Assembly (NCBI GenBank): GCA_018268675.1
Contig: JAFDWB010000077.1
Span: 62,001 to 126,000 of the forward strand
Direction of reading: 5' to 3'
Length of the DNA: 64,000 nucleotides
Source of the DNA: Actinomycetota bacterium
GTDB taxonomy: Bacteria; Actinomycetota; Thermoleophilia; Solirubrobacterales; 70-9
The notes below the pieces were generated by a model. That model did not search any database, was not told the DNA's origin, and was given only the letters and a program-made list of their open reading frames with translations. Below, one piece after another: positions 17,333 to 26,049 of the stretch (positions are counted from its first letter, which is position 1; each line of letters starts with the position of its first letter). The position numbers were made by a program, and so were the translations under genes.

Positions 17333-18213
17333 GGCTCGCCACCGGACCGGTGACCTGGGGCGTCGACTTCGCCGACGCCCCGAACAATCCGCCCTGGGGG
17401 CAAGTGCTCGACGAGATCGCGAGCTCCTCGCTCGACGCGCTTGAGCTCGGCCCGGTCGGCTACCTGCCCGAGGAGCCGGCGGCGCTCCGCGACGCGCTCG
17501 ACTCGCGTTCGCTCACCGCGGTCGGCTCGTTCATCTTCGACGACCTTCACGACCCGGCCGAGCTGGAGCGGGTGCTGGCGGCGGCGGAACGCGCTTCGGC
17601 GGCGATCGCGGCGGCGGGTGGCTCGGTGCTCGTGATCATCGACAGGCCCTCCGAGGAACGGGTGGCCACCGCCGGTCGCTCGGAGGCCGCACCGCGCCTC
17701 TCCCCGGCCCGATGGGCCGAGATGCTCGATGCGATCCGCGCGGTCGCCGAGACCGCCCGCGAGAATGGGCTGCGGCCGGCCGTCCACCCCCACGCGGGCG
17801 GCTACCTCGAGTTCGAGGACGAGCTGGAGCGCCTCCTCGCCGACACAGACCTCGATCTCTGTCTCGACACCGGGCACCTCGCCTATGCGGGCATCGACCC
17901 CGAGGCGGCGCTCGCCGACCACGCGGGGCGCCTGGTCCACCTCCACCTCAAGGACATCGACCGCGAGGTCATCGCCGACGTCCGCACCCGCGGCCTGACC
18001 TTTTGGCAGGCGATCGAGGCGGGTGTGTTCTGCCCGCTCGGTCAGGGCGTCGTCGACCTCGACGCGGTGCTGGCGACCCTCGAGCGGTGCGGGTACGACG
18101 GATTCGCGACGATCGAGCAGGACCGGGTGCCCGGCGTCGGGTCGCCGCTGGGTGATCTTGAGGCGAGCGTAGAGGTGATCGAGGCGGCGACGCGGCGGAG
18201 GTCCGGCCTTTGA
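17329..18213 (+). CDS. IolE-like sugar phosphate isomerase/epimerase TIM barrel
   Basis: A 294-residue xylose-isomerase-like TIM barrel. It starts ATGPVTWGVDFADAPNNPPWG and has the metal-binding segments AVHPHAGGYLEFEDEL, LCLDTGHLAYAGIDP and LVHLHLKDID, very like inosose dehydratase IolE, which removes water from 2-keto-myo-inositol. In the expected order Gfo/Idh oxidation, IolE dehydration, IolD hydrolysis, it supplies the middle step. Because the barrel family also includes epimerases and C-glycoside-cleaving enzymes, the exact reaction is open. The ATG is preceded by AAAGGAGGT in the end of iolD, and its stop overlaps the TTG of the next gene. Confidence 0.85.
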   Translation: MRLATGPVTWGVDFADAPNNPPWGQVLDEIASSSLDALELGPVGYLPEEPAALRDALDSRSLTAVGSFIFDDLHDPAELERVLAAAERASAAIAAAGGSVLVIIDRPSEERVATAGRSEAAPRLSPARWAEMLDAIRAVAETARENGLRPAVHPHAGGYLEFEDELERLLADTDLDLCLDTGHLAYAGIDPEAALADHAGRLVHLHLKDIDREVIADVRTRGLTFWQAIEAGVFCPLGQGVVDLDAVLATLERCGYDGFATIEQDRVPGVGSPLGDLEASVEVIEAATRRRSGL

Positions 18214-19325
18214 GCCAGGCGGAGACAACCCGCCGGATCGGCGTCGCCCTGCTCGGCAGCTCCTTCATGGGTCGGGCCCACTCACGCGGCCTCGACGCGG
18301 TCCGCACGCTCGAGGATCACCCGGCCGCCGTCCCGGCGCTTCGGGCGATCTGTGGCCGCGATCAGAAGAAGCTCGACGGCATGCGCGACCGCTACGGCTG
18401 GGAGCGGACGAGCACCGACTGGCGGGCGCTGGTCGAGGATCCGGAGATCGAGGTTTTCGACAACGCGGCGAGCAACCACCTGCACGCCGAGCCGACGATC
18501 GCCGCGGCGCGGGCAGGCAAGCACGTGATCTGCGAGAAGCCGCTCGGTCGCGACGCGGCCGAGACGCGGAAGATGTTGGAGGCGGTCGAGACCGCTGGCG
18601 TACTGCACATGTGCGCCTTCAACTACCGGTTCCTCCCCGCCATCCGATTCGCCAGGGAACTGATCGAGCGCGGCGACATCGGGGCGCCGCGCCAGTTCCG
18701 CTCGCGGTTCCTGCTCGGCTCGGGCGCCGTTCCCGGCGAGGCCGAGACCGCCTGGCGCCTGCGGCGCGAGACCGCAGGCAGCGGCGTCGTCGGCGATCTG
18801 CTCGCCCATCACGTCGACGTTGCCCGTTACCTGGTCGGCGAGTTCACGGCGGTCGGTGGCGCGACCCGGACCTGGGGGCCGCAGCGCGCCGGGGTCGAGG
18901 TCGACGTCGAGGATGCGGTGGTCGCCACGGTCGAGTTTGCGAGCGGCGCGATCGGCACGATGGAGGCGGCGCGGGTCCTTCCCGGGCAGGTGCTGGAGAG
19001 CGCGGTGGCGATCGACGGCTCGGAAGGCTCGGTCACCTTCGACGTCCGCTCGCCGAACGAGTTGACCTTCGCCGACGCACGGGGGTCGACTACGATCAGC
19101 GTCACCGCGCCCGAGCATCCGTTCGCCGAGCTGTGGTGGCCGCGCGGGCACGGGATCGGCTGGGGAGACAGCTTCAGCCATGAGCTGCGGCACTTCCTCG
19201 GTGCCGTCGCCGGGGCGTGGGAGGTCGCGCCCCACGGAGCGACGTTCCTCGACGGGTTGCGCTGCGCCGAGGTCTGCGACGCGGTTCTCGCCGCTGCGAC
19301 CTCGGGCCACCGCACGGAAATTTGA
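18210..19325 (+). CDS. Gfo/Idh/MocA family oxidoreductase (first copy)
   Basis: A 371-residue NAD(P) dehydrogenase. The N-terminal Rossmann fold reads IGVALLGSSFMGRAHSRGL; the EKPLGRD motif carries the catalytic lysine of the family, and a C-terminal alpha/beta domain (GDLLAHHVDVARYLVGEF) supplies the catalytic Asp/His region. Family members, including inositol 2-dehydrogenase IolG, oxidise a ring hydroxyl to a ketone. The start is TTG at 18210, overlapping the previous TGA; there is no closer ATG. It is followed 32 bases later by a second member of the same family, which suggests two ring oxidations or interconversion of two isomers. Confidence 0.88.
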   Translation: MSQAETTRRIGVALLGSSFMGRAHSRGLDAVRTLEDHPAAVPALRAICGRDQKKLDGMRDRYGWERTSTDWRALVEDPEIEVFDNAASNHLHAEPTIAAARAGKHVICEKPLGRDAAETRKMLEAVETAGVLHMCAFNYRFLPAIRFARELIERGDIGAPRQFRSRFLLGSGAVPGEAETAWRLRRETAGSGVVGDLLAHHVDVARYLVGEFTAVGGATRTWGPQRAGVEVDVEDAVVATVEFASGAIGTMEAARVLPGQVLESAVAIDGSEGSVTFDVRSPNELTFADARGSTTISVTAPEHPFAELWWPRGHGIGWGDSFSHELRHFLGAVAGAWEVAPHGATFLDGLRCAEVCDAVLAAATSGHRTEI

Positions 19326-19357
19326 CACCCAGCAGAAGAAGAACGGAGGAGGAGTAG

Positions 19358-20470
19358 ATGACGCGCTCGGGGAAGGTCCGGGTCGGGATCGTCGGCGCCG
19401 GCTACATCGCCCAGGTCCACAGCGCCGGGTACCGCTCGGTGGTCGGGACCTACGATGACGGGCCGGAGGGGGTCGACCTCGCGGTGGTCGCCGACGGCGC
19501 GGAGAATCGCGCCCAGGAGCTCTCCCGCGCGTGGGGCTGGGAGCGGGTCGAGACCGACTGGCGCCAGGTTACCCGGGCCGACGACGTCGACGTGGTCGAC
19601 GTCTCCGTCCCGAACGTCCTCCACGCCGAGATCGCGATCGACGCACTCGAGCACGGCAAGCACGTGATCTGCGAGAAGCCGCTTGCCCACGATCTGGAGA
19701 GCGCACTAGCGATGGCCGCGGTGGCGGAGCGCAGCGGCCGGCTCGCCCAGGTCTGCTTCTACTACCGCCTGTGGCCGGCGATCGCCTGGGCCCGGCAGCT
19801 GGTCGACGAAGGGGCCGTCGGCCGCCCGCAGCACTTCCGCGGCTGGCTTCTGCAGGACTATGCCGCCGACGCCGCCCTCGACCTCGGCTGGCGCGCCCGA
19901 CCGGCCGACGCCGGAGCCGGCGCGCTGGGTGACCTCGGCTCGCACATCATCGATATCGCCCGTCACCTCTGCGGCGACATCAGCCGGCTCTGCGCCAACT
20001 CGAGGACGATCGTCGATCGCCCGGGCGACACGAAGATCGACGATCTGATCTCGATCATGGTCGAGTTCGACAGCGCCGCCGGCGGCGTGCTGGAGGCAAG
20101 CTGGGCGCTCCGCGGCCACAAATGCGACCTCGGCTTCGACCTCGTCGGCGACGGCGGCGCGATCCGCTTCTCGTGGGAGCGCTCGAACGAGATCGAGGTC
20201 CTGCAGGGCGATCCCGCCGACCCGGCGAACGGCTTCCGGCGCGTCCTGATCGGCGGTGCCCAGCCCGATGTCTCGCGCTTCGTCGCCGTCTCCGGGCAGG
20301 GGGTCGGTTACCGCGACGCGTTCACGATCGGGCTCGGCCACGCCCTGCGCGGGATCGCCCGCGGCGATGCGGCCACTGAGCCGTCCTTCGCCGACGGCGC
20401 CGAGGTGAGCAGGGTGGTGGCTGCCGCCCTCGACTCGGCCGAGAGCGGCCGCTGGACCGCGGTGTCATGA
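19358..20470 (+). CDS. Gfo/Idh/MocA family oxidoreductase (second copy)
   Basis: A 370-residue dehydrogenase with VRVGIVGAGYIAQVHSAGY at the N-terminus, the catalytic EKPLAHD motif, and GALGDLGSHIIDIARHLCGD in the substrate domain. It is clearly paralogous to the preceding gene in fold but not a recent duplication. IolG/IolX/IolW-type activity on an inositol isomer or a keto-inositol is likely. It has its own ribosome site (ACGGAGGAG before ATG 19358), the only gap in this operon larger than a few bases, and ends in an overlap with the VOC gene. Confidence 0.88.
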   Translation: MTRSGKVRVGIVGAGYIAQVHSAGYRSVVGTYDDGPEGVDLAVVADGAENRAQELSRAWGWERVETDWRQVTRADDVDVVDVSVPNVLHAEIAIDALEHGKHVICEKPLAHDLESALAMAAVAERSGRLAQVCFYYRLWPAIAWARQLVDEGAVGRPQHFRGWLLQDYAADAALDLGWRARPADAGAGALGDLGSHIIDIARHLCGDISRLCANSRTIVDRPGDTKIDDLISIMVEFDSAAGGVLEASWALRGHKCDLGFDLVGDGGAIRFSWERSNEIEVLQGDPADPANGFRRVLIGGAQPDVSRFVAVSGQGVGYRDAFTIGLGHALRGIARGDAATEPSFADGAEVSRVVAAALDSAESGRWTAVS

Positions 20471-20961
20471 GCGGCGCGGTCCGCCTCGGCCACGTCGGGA
20501 TCACCGTGCCCGACGTCGATGCTGCAGCGACCTGGTACTCGCAGGTTTTCGGGTGGCCACTCCTGATGGGGCCGGTCGACGTTTCAAGCGCTCAGCCAGG
20601 TATGGCCGAGCAGCTGCGCCAGGTATTCGGCGAGGGGGACGTCGCCTTCCGCCAGGCCCACCTGGCGCTGCCGGGCGAGGTGACGCTAGAGCTGTTCGAG
20701 TTCCCGGCGCCGCGACCGGAGGCCGGGGGGCTCGATTTCCGTCGGATCGGTGTCTCCCATCTTTCCGTCGTCGTCGTCGAGATCGAGCGGACGGCGGAAC
20801 GGATCGCGGCGGCGGGCGGCACCCGGCGGACCGAGGTGTTGCCGATCTTCCCCGGCGAGCACTTTCTCTTCTGCTATTGCGGCGACCCGTTCGGCAACGC
20901 GATCGAGCTGACCACGCACCCGCACTCGGAGACGTTTAAGGGTCGCACTTCCTACACGTGA
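20467..20961 (+). CDS. VOC superfamily protein (glyoxalase/dioxygenase fold)
   Basis: A 164-residue protein with two beta-alpha-beta-beta-beta modules: LGHVGITVPDVDAAATWYSQVFGW at the start and ISHLSVVVVEIERTAERIAAAGG-like second half ending in YCGDPFGNAIELTTH. Metal-ligand positions (His in GHVGI, Glu in TLELFEF, His in VSHLSVV, Glu in AIELTTH) are all present, so it can bind a metal ion. VOC enzymes include epimerases, lyases and dioxygenases; the reaction here is unknown. It closes the nine-gene operon, and its stop is four bases before the next operator. Confidence 0.8.
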   Translation: MSGAVRLGHVGITVPDVDAAATWYSQVFGWPLLMGPVDVSSAQPGMAEQLRQVFGEGDVAFRQAHLALPGEVTLELFEFPAPRPEAGGLDFRRIGVSHLSVVVVEIERTAERIAAAGGTRRTEVLPIFPGEHFLFCYCGDPFGNAIELTTHPHSETFKGRTSYT

Positions 20962-20965
20962 TGTA

Positions 20966-20978
20966 ATGATATAATCAC
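20966..20978 (+). promoter_or_regulatory. Operator/-10 region before the GMC oxidoreductase
   Basis: ATGATATAATCAC matches the palindrome (TGAT-ATA-ATCA) and contains a perfect -10, TATAAT (20970-20975). The upstream sequence has no clear -35 at 17 bases. Transcription would begin near 20982, giving a leader of about 27 bases with GAAAGGAG before the ATG at 21009. Confidence 0.65.
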
Positions 20979-21008
20979 TAGCCACCTGGGGGACTGAAAG
21001 GAGAAACG

Positions 21009-22562
21009 ATGAGCGGCCAGGACCTGAGCGCAGACGTGATCATCATCGGTAGCGGTGCCGGCGCTGGGACGATGGCCTACGCCCTCAAAGACTCGGGTCT
21101 CGAGGTGTTGATCCTCGAGCGTGGTGACTTCCTGCCCGTCGAGGCGCAGAACTGGTCACCGGAGGACACGGTGGCTAAGTCCCGCTACAAGCCTGACGAG
21201 TACTGGGAACACAAGGGCAAGCGCTACCGCGGCTCGAACCATTACTACGTCGGCGGCATGACCAAGATGTTCGGCGCATGCTTGGCGCGTATGCGACCCT
21301 CCGATTTCGAAGAGTATGGTCTCGACGAGGGCCCATCGCCCGCCTGGCCAATCAGCTACGAGGATCTCGAGCCCTACTATGCGGCGGCTGAGAAGATTTG
21401 GGGCGTCAGGGGAAAAACGGGCGAGGATCCGATGGAACCACCTCGAAGCACACCATTTCCACATCTCGCGCTAGAGCATGAGCCGGAGGTCGAGCGTCTC
21501 GCGGCGCGCCTTCGGGATCAGGGTCTCAATCCCTACACTTTGCCGATGGGGGTCGATTATGGCGATGGCGGGGGCTGCGTGCGCTCCCGCTACTGCGATG
21601 GATTTTCCTGCCCATTGCACGCAAAGTGCGATGCAGACGTTCGATGCGTCAGGCCTGCGCTTGAGAGTCCGACCGTATCCATAGTTACCAACTGTCAGGC
21701 CGAGCGCTTGCTGACCGACCGCACCGGGAAGAGGGTTGTGGCCGTCGAGGTAAGACACCGAGGGGAGTTGAAGAAGGCGTCCGCGGATGCTTTCGTCGTC
21801 GGCGCGGGGGCGGCCAACAGTGCCGCACTCTTTCTACGGTCTGCTTCGAGTAGCCATCCGCTGGGGCTTGCGAACTCCTCAGATCAGCTGGGCAGGAACT
21901 ACATCCAGCACCGAGATTCTGCGTTGTCAGGGGTCGACCCGAGGCGACCCAACGAAACCTCGTTCCAAAAGACCCTCGGTCTTAACGACTTCTACCTCAG
22001 CGAGACGGGCGCGCATCGGCGGCTGGGCTCGCTTCAGACGACTGGGAAGGTGCTCCACGAGCACATCACCGGTTCCCTCCCTTGGGTTCCCAAATGGTTT
22101 GCTGAACGGGTGGCCTCCCGCTCGATCGACTGGTGGCTGATGACGGAGGATTGTCCACTCGAATCGAACCGTGTGGTGCTCTCTCCAGGCGGGGGGATCC
22201 GCTTGGAGTGGCAGCCCACGAGCATTCGCCGGCATCGCGAGCTGGTGAGAGAGGCGCGAAAGATGATGAGGCGTGCCGGTTACCCGCTGGTTGTCTGGAA
22301 ACACTTCGGCCTTGAGACGAATGCCCATCAGTCAGGAACCATGAGGATGGGAGCGGATCCAGACACTTCTGTTCTGGATCCATATTGCAGACCGCACGAG
22401 TTGGAAAACGTACACGTCGTGGACGCCGCCTTCCTGCCTTCATTGGGCGGCGGACCTGGCGGCCCAACCCTTACGATCGCCGCAATGGCGCTTCGCGTCG
22501 CGGAGAATTCGGAAATCCTGCCGAAAGTTAGGCCCGCCGACCGACTTCTGGAGAAAGAATGA
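21009..22562 (+). CDS. GMC family FAD oxidoreductase
   Basis: A 517-residue glucose-methanol-choline oxidoreductase of the bacterial sugar/polyol dehydrogenase branch. It has ADVIIIGSGAGAGTMAYAL (FAD site, residues 8-26), VGGMTKMFGA, and the C-terminal NAHQSGTMRMG with the catalytic His. The second catalytic position, normally Asn or His just before PTLTI, is Gly here (GGPGGPTLTIAAMA). The family oxidises an alcohol of a sugar, cyclitol or glycoside. It begins a two-gene unit with the cupin (ATGA overlap) under the 20966 operator. GC content falls visibly from this gene onward. Partner cytochrome or hitchhiker genes are not seen. Confidence 0.88.
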   Translation: MSGQDLSADVIIIGSGAGAGTMAYALKDSGLEVLILERGDFLPVEAQNWSPEDTVAKSRYKPDEYWEHKGKRYRGSNHYYVGGMTKMFGACLARMRPSDFEEYGLDEGPSPAWPISYEDLEPYYAAAEKIWGVRGKTGEDPMEPPRSTPFPHLALEHEPEVERLAARLRDQGLNPYTLPMGVDYGDGGGCVRSRYCDGFSCPLHAKCDADVRCVRPALESPTVSIVTNCQAERLLTDRTGKRVVAVEVRHRGELKKASADAFVVGAGAANSAALFLRSASSSHPLGLANSSDQLGRNYIQHRDSALSGVDPRRPNETSFQKTLGLNDFYLSETGAHRRLGSLQTTGKVLHEHITGSLPWVPKWFAERVASRSIDWWLMTEDCPLESNRVVLSPGGGIRLEWQPTSIRRHRELVREARKMMRRAGYPLVVWKHFGLETNAHQSGTMRMGADPDTSVLDPYCRPHELENVHVVDAAFLPSLGGGPGGPTLTIAAMALRVAENSEILPKVRPADRLLEKE

Positions 22563-22978
22563 GCCGGACGCCATCAACGTCACCCATAAAGTTGCCGGCA
22601 TCGGCAGCACGTCGTCGAATCGAGACGAATGACCGGGGGTTTGAGATCGGGGTGCTGGTCGACGCAGAGGTCCAGGGTTCGCCTCTCGTATTTGCGCTTG
22701 CCTGGATCAGACCGTCTACCGAACGCGTAAGCTGGACCGCAGACGATCACACCCACGAGACGTACTACGTCAAGAACGGCACGCTCCGCGTTACCTGGGA
22801 CGGGACCGACGCGGGCGCCGCGACGCTCGGACCGTCCGATTCGTTTTATTTTCCGCCCGGGCGGACCTATAGCGCCGAAAACGTAGGCGACGATGATGTA
22901 GCGCTCGTGTGGGCAATGACGCCCTCGCCAGCGACCTTCGCGCCATCGCCTTCTCGCGGGGTTGACCGCGCAGTCTGA
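22559..22978 (+). CDS. Small cupin-domain protein
   Basis: A 139-residue single-domain cupin. Residues 60-125 carry the fold: HTHETYYVKNGTLRVTW (first cupin motif with His/His/Glu), then SDSFYFPPGRTYSAENVGDDDVALVWAM (second motif, with the usual His replaced). Possible roles are isomerisation, ring or lactone handling, or ligand sensing. It overlaps the GMC gene by four bases and so should be made with it. The 409-base gap that follows (22979-23387) has no credible gene; it contains only the permease promoter near its right end. Confidence 0.75.
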   Translation: MSRTPSTSPIKLPASAARRRIETNDRGFEIGVLVDAEVQGSPLVFALAWIRPSTERVSWTADDHTHETYYVKNGTLRVTWDGTDAGAATLGPSDSFYFPPGRTYSAENVGDDDVALVWAMTPSPATFAPSPSRGVDRAV

Positions 22979-23315
22979 CGACGCGGCAAGCCACCAGCCG
23001 GCTCCTTGCGAACGATTGACTGCTCGGCGCAGATGGACGGCGCCAACCGAGACTGGCGCGGGCCAGTCCGAGGCGGGATTGAACAGGCGGTGGCGATGGT
23101 GCTTTTCGCCGAATGTGCAGGTGTCAAGCGGGGTCATCGCTGGTAAGACCCTCTCCGACAAGATCGGTCCTGTGGCGCCTTCCTGCGCTCTGGCTTCACG
23201 GGGCCCATCCCGCTGGGAGCTGACACCGCGACTGAACCCCTCTGAGAGGACTTGGCCTACGCGGACGCGAGCTCTTCGGCGTAACGCTGGCCGGAATGAA
23301 TCTTGGACCCAGGCC

Positions 23316-23347
23316 TTGACGGTCTAGGGATTATGTGATTAGATCAC
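23316..23347 (+). promoter_or_regulatory. Promoter with perfect operator before the APC permease
   Basis: The -35 is TTGACG (23316-23321), the spacer 17 bases and the -10 TTAGAT (23339-23344) within GTGATTAGATCAC (23335-23347). The geometry is the same as at 11528. Transcription should begin near 23351, giving a leader of about 37 bases with GAGGAGA before the GTG at 23388. Confidence 0.75.
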
Positions 23348-23387
23348 CCGGGTACTGGGTTACGAGGCAATCAATGAGGAGGAGATC

Positions 23388-25031
23388 GTGTCGACGACCG
23401 ACGCTACCCCTGCTGCAGAACCTGGCGGGGCCGGACCCGCAGGTAAGGCAGCCAGCTTCTATACGAGAAAGGCGACGGGCCTCGTCAGAGAGGGGTCGCT
23501 TCTCGAGATGATGGTGGTCAATGGTGCCGCCATTCAGGGAATCAGCCTGGGCCTGGCGGTCGGGTTCTTTTTTGCGGCGGTCGCATTCCCAGGCGCGAAC
23601 CTTGTGCTTGCGCTGTTGATAACGATCGGTCTGTCGCTCTTCGTCTGGGTTTCGTTCGCGCTTCTCGCGGTGGCGATGCCGAGGGCAGGGGGTGACTACC
23701 TATATGCGTCACGCATTCTGCACCCGATCGTGGGAATGGCCTCCAACGTTACGCTGTACTTCGGGACGATCATCACTCTGGGCGCCGCGTCGGCCTATTA
23801 CCTGGCAAACATCGGTTTGGGATCCGCCTTTGACACGATCGGATCGGTAACCGGAAACGAATGGTGGATCAATGCGGCGGCAACGGTAAATCAGCCGTCA
23901 TGGTCAATGTGGATAGCGCTTGGGGTTGGTGCCGTACTAACGATCTTGTCGATCTGGGGGACGAAGCACGCTCTAAAAGTGATCTTCATCGGTTACCTCA
24001 TCGCAATCGCTGGGCTCTTGGTTGCGACGCTTGCCATGCTATTCACGAGCCATGACAGCTTTATCAACTCGATAAATTCGTTCGCCGGACATGGCACCTA
24101 TGAAAAGACTGTCAGCGCTGGCCTCAAGGAAGGGCTCTACGGCAGCGGCTATTCGACGAGAAACACGATCGGCGCGATCTTCACGATGGAGTCGGTGGTC
24201 ACCGCCGCCTTCTTCAGCGTCTACCTCAACGGAGAGATGAAGGGCGCCGGGCAGCGCAAACGTCAGCTCTGGAGCATCGTCGGCGGTGGCCTATTTCAGG
24301 GCCTAGCGCTTCTGGTGTGCGGCGTCATCTTTCTCAGCACCGCAGGTGCTCACTTCTTCACCGCCGCAACCGGCGGTCTGTTTCCGGTCGAAAATGGCTC
24401 ATACTTCAGCCTCTTTTCGGCATTGGCGTCGGGCAGTACGGTCATTGCTGTGTTCATTGCTCTTGCGTTTCTCGGCGTGTTTCCCGCATTTCTATACGGG
24501 AACATGCAGATGGCACAACGGGCCCCGTTCGTGTGGGCGCTTGATGGTGTCGCGCCAAAGGCGCTGGCGAAAGTAAGTGACAGGACGCACACGCCCGAGC
24601 TTTCAATTGTCGTGGCGTTTGTGCTGTTTGCGGTGGGGGTCATTTGGTATCGGATCAATCCCAACATCCTTACGATCTTTACTTACGCCATCCTCTTCAC
24701 TGCAGTACCGATGCTGATTTGCGCTGTTTGCGGTGTCTTGCTTCCGTTCAGACGTCCTGACCTCTATCGAGGCACGCCTGCGGACTGGAAGGTATTCGGG
24801 ATGCCAGTGATCGTGCTGACTTCAATCTGCGCTGCGGCCTTCGAGGCTTTTGTCCTTGTGGTGATCATCCCCTTTCACGAAAATATCGGTATCGGGCACC
24901 CGTGGATCGCGTATGTGACGGTGGGAGTTGCACTCGGTATTGGCGCTGCTTGGTATTTGGTCGCCAAGGCGGTGCAGGCCCGTCGCGGGGTGGACTTGGA
25001 CCTCGCATACAAGACGATTCCGGCGGAGTGA
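23388..25031 (+). CDS. APC superfamily permease
   Basis: A 547-residue integral membrane protein with about 12-14 hydrophobic segments, beginning near residue 45, and the family's early GGDYLYASRILHPIVG consensus (substrate-binding TM3 region). APC permeases import amino acids, polyamines or related amines by proton or sodium symport. It is the only transporter in the regulon, so the nutrient is probably an amine-bearing compound. The start is GTG at 23388 behind GAGGAGA. It leads a four-gene operon (5, 8 and 0 bases to the following genes). Codon use is less GC-biased than in the iol-like operon. Confidence 0.88.
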   Translation: MSTTDATPAAEPGGAGPAGKAASFYTRKATGLVREGSLLEMMVVNGAAIQGISLGLAVGFFFAAVAFPGANLVLALLITIGLSLFVWVSFALLAVAMPRAGGDYLYASRILHPIVGMASNVTLYFGTIITLGAASAYYLANIGLGSAFDTIGSVTGNEWWINAAATVNQPSWSMWIALGVGAVLTILSIWGTKHALKVIFIGYLIAIAGLLVATLAMLFTSHDSFINSINSFAGHGTYEKTVSAGLKEGLYGSGYSTRNTIGAIFTMESVVTAAFFSVYLNGEMKGAGQRKRQLWSIVGGGLFQGLALLVCGVIFLSTAGAHFFTAATGGLFPVENGSYFSLFSALASGSTVIAVFIALAFLGVFPAFLYGNMQMAQRAPFVWALDGVAPKALAKVSDRTHTPELSIVVAFVLFAVGVIWYRINPNILTIFTYAILFTAVPMLICAVCGVLLPFRRPDLYRGTPADWKVFGMPVIVLTSICAAAFEAFVLVVIIPFHENIGIGHPWIAYVTVGVALGIGAAWYLVAKAVQARRGVDLDLAYKTIPAE

Positions 25032-25036
25032 GCAGT

Positions 25037-26041
25037 ATGGGTCTATTTTCGCGAAACGGGAAGCGCGCCTCGGGCGGGAGTAGGGCGAAGGACGGCACAC
25101 GTTTGTTCTTCGCCACGGACGTCCATGGCTCCGATGCATGCTTTCGGAAATTTCTCAATGCCGCCAAATTCTACGATGTGGGTCACCTCATCCTAGGCGG
25201 GGACATGACGGGCAAGATGCTCGTACCGATCGTCAGGCGCGGAGACGGCACGTTCGATGCGCGGTACGGCGAAGATGAGTTGAGAGGGATTTCGCAGAGC
25301 GAAATGACGGAGTTGAAGGACCGCATTCGGCGATTCGGCCACTATCCGGTTGTCGGCAGCGCAGACGAGCTGGCGGCATTGGAGATCGAGCAGGAACGGG
25401 ACCGAATGTTTCGTGAGGTGGTCACGCAGTCGATCGCCGATTGGGTCGCACTGGCTGAGGAACGTCTGCGCGGATCCGGCGTTCGCTGCTATATGGCTCC
25501 CGGAAACGACGACTTCCTGGAGATCGATTCGGCACTGGAAGGGTCGGACATCGTGGAGTTTGCGCAAGATAGGTGTATCTCTATCGATGAGAAGCACGAC
25601 ATGATCACCACCGGCTATTCGAATCGGACGCCGTGGGACACTGAGCGCGAGCTCGAGGAGCCGGACCTTCGAAGCCAGTTGGATCGTATGACCCAATCAG
25701 TTCGGGACCCAGACAATCTGATCGCAGTGATACATCCACCGCCCTTCGACACGGAGATCGACAAGGCCCCGAAGCTCGATGACGAACTAAAGGTGGAGAT
25801 GAAGCCCGGTGTCGGCGTGGTGACTGCGCCGGTTGGGTCGACGGCCGTGAGGGAGTTCATCTGCGATGTCCAACCTTTGCTGGCGCTCCACGGGCATGTC
25901 CACGAGGGGAAGGGGGAGCACCATCTTGGGCGTACGCTTTGCGTCAATCCCGGTAGCGAGTACACCCAGGGGGTCCTATCTGGGGCGATCATCGAACTCG
26001 GCGACGGGGAGATTCGCCGGCACCAGTTCGTAGCAGGATAG
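25037..26041 (+). CDS. Calcineurin-like metallophosphoesterase
   Basis: A 334-residue protein carrying the metallophosphoesterase signature in order: FFATDVHG (Asp, His; residues 25-32), LGGDMTG (Gly-Asp), APGNDD (a GNH variant), IHPPP and LHGHVHEG (His pair), plus a final NPGS. It should hydrolyse a phosphomono- or diester with two metal ions. The N-terminal 20 residues are basic and probably disordered. It lies 5 bases after the permease gene and 8 before the nucleotidyltransferase-like gene. A phosphodiesterase next to a nucleotidyltransferase inside a catabolic operon is unusual and might act on a nucleotidylated or phosphorylated substrate. Confidence 0.83.
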   Translation: MGLFSRNGKRASGGSRAKDGTRLFFATDVHGSDACFRKFLNAAKFYDVGHLILGGDMTGKMLVPIVRRGDGTFDARYGEDELRGISQSEMTELKDRIRRFGHYPVVGSADELAALEIEQERDRMFREVVTQSIADWVALAEERLRGSGVRCYMAPGNDDFLEIDSALEGSDIVEFAQDRCISIDEKHDMITTGYSNRTPWDTERELEEPDLRSQLDRMTQSVRDPDNLIAVIHPPPFDTEIDKAPKLDDELKVEMKPGVGVVTAPVGSTAVREFICDVQPLLALHGHVHEGKGEHHLGRTLCVNPGSEYTQGVLSGAIIELGDGEIRRHQFVAG

Positions 26042-26049
26042 AAGAGGCG

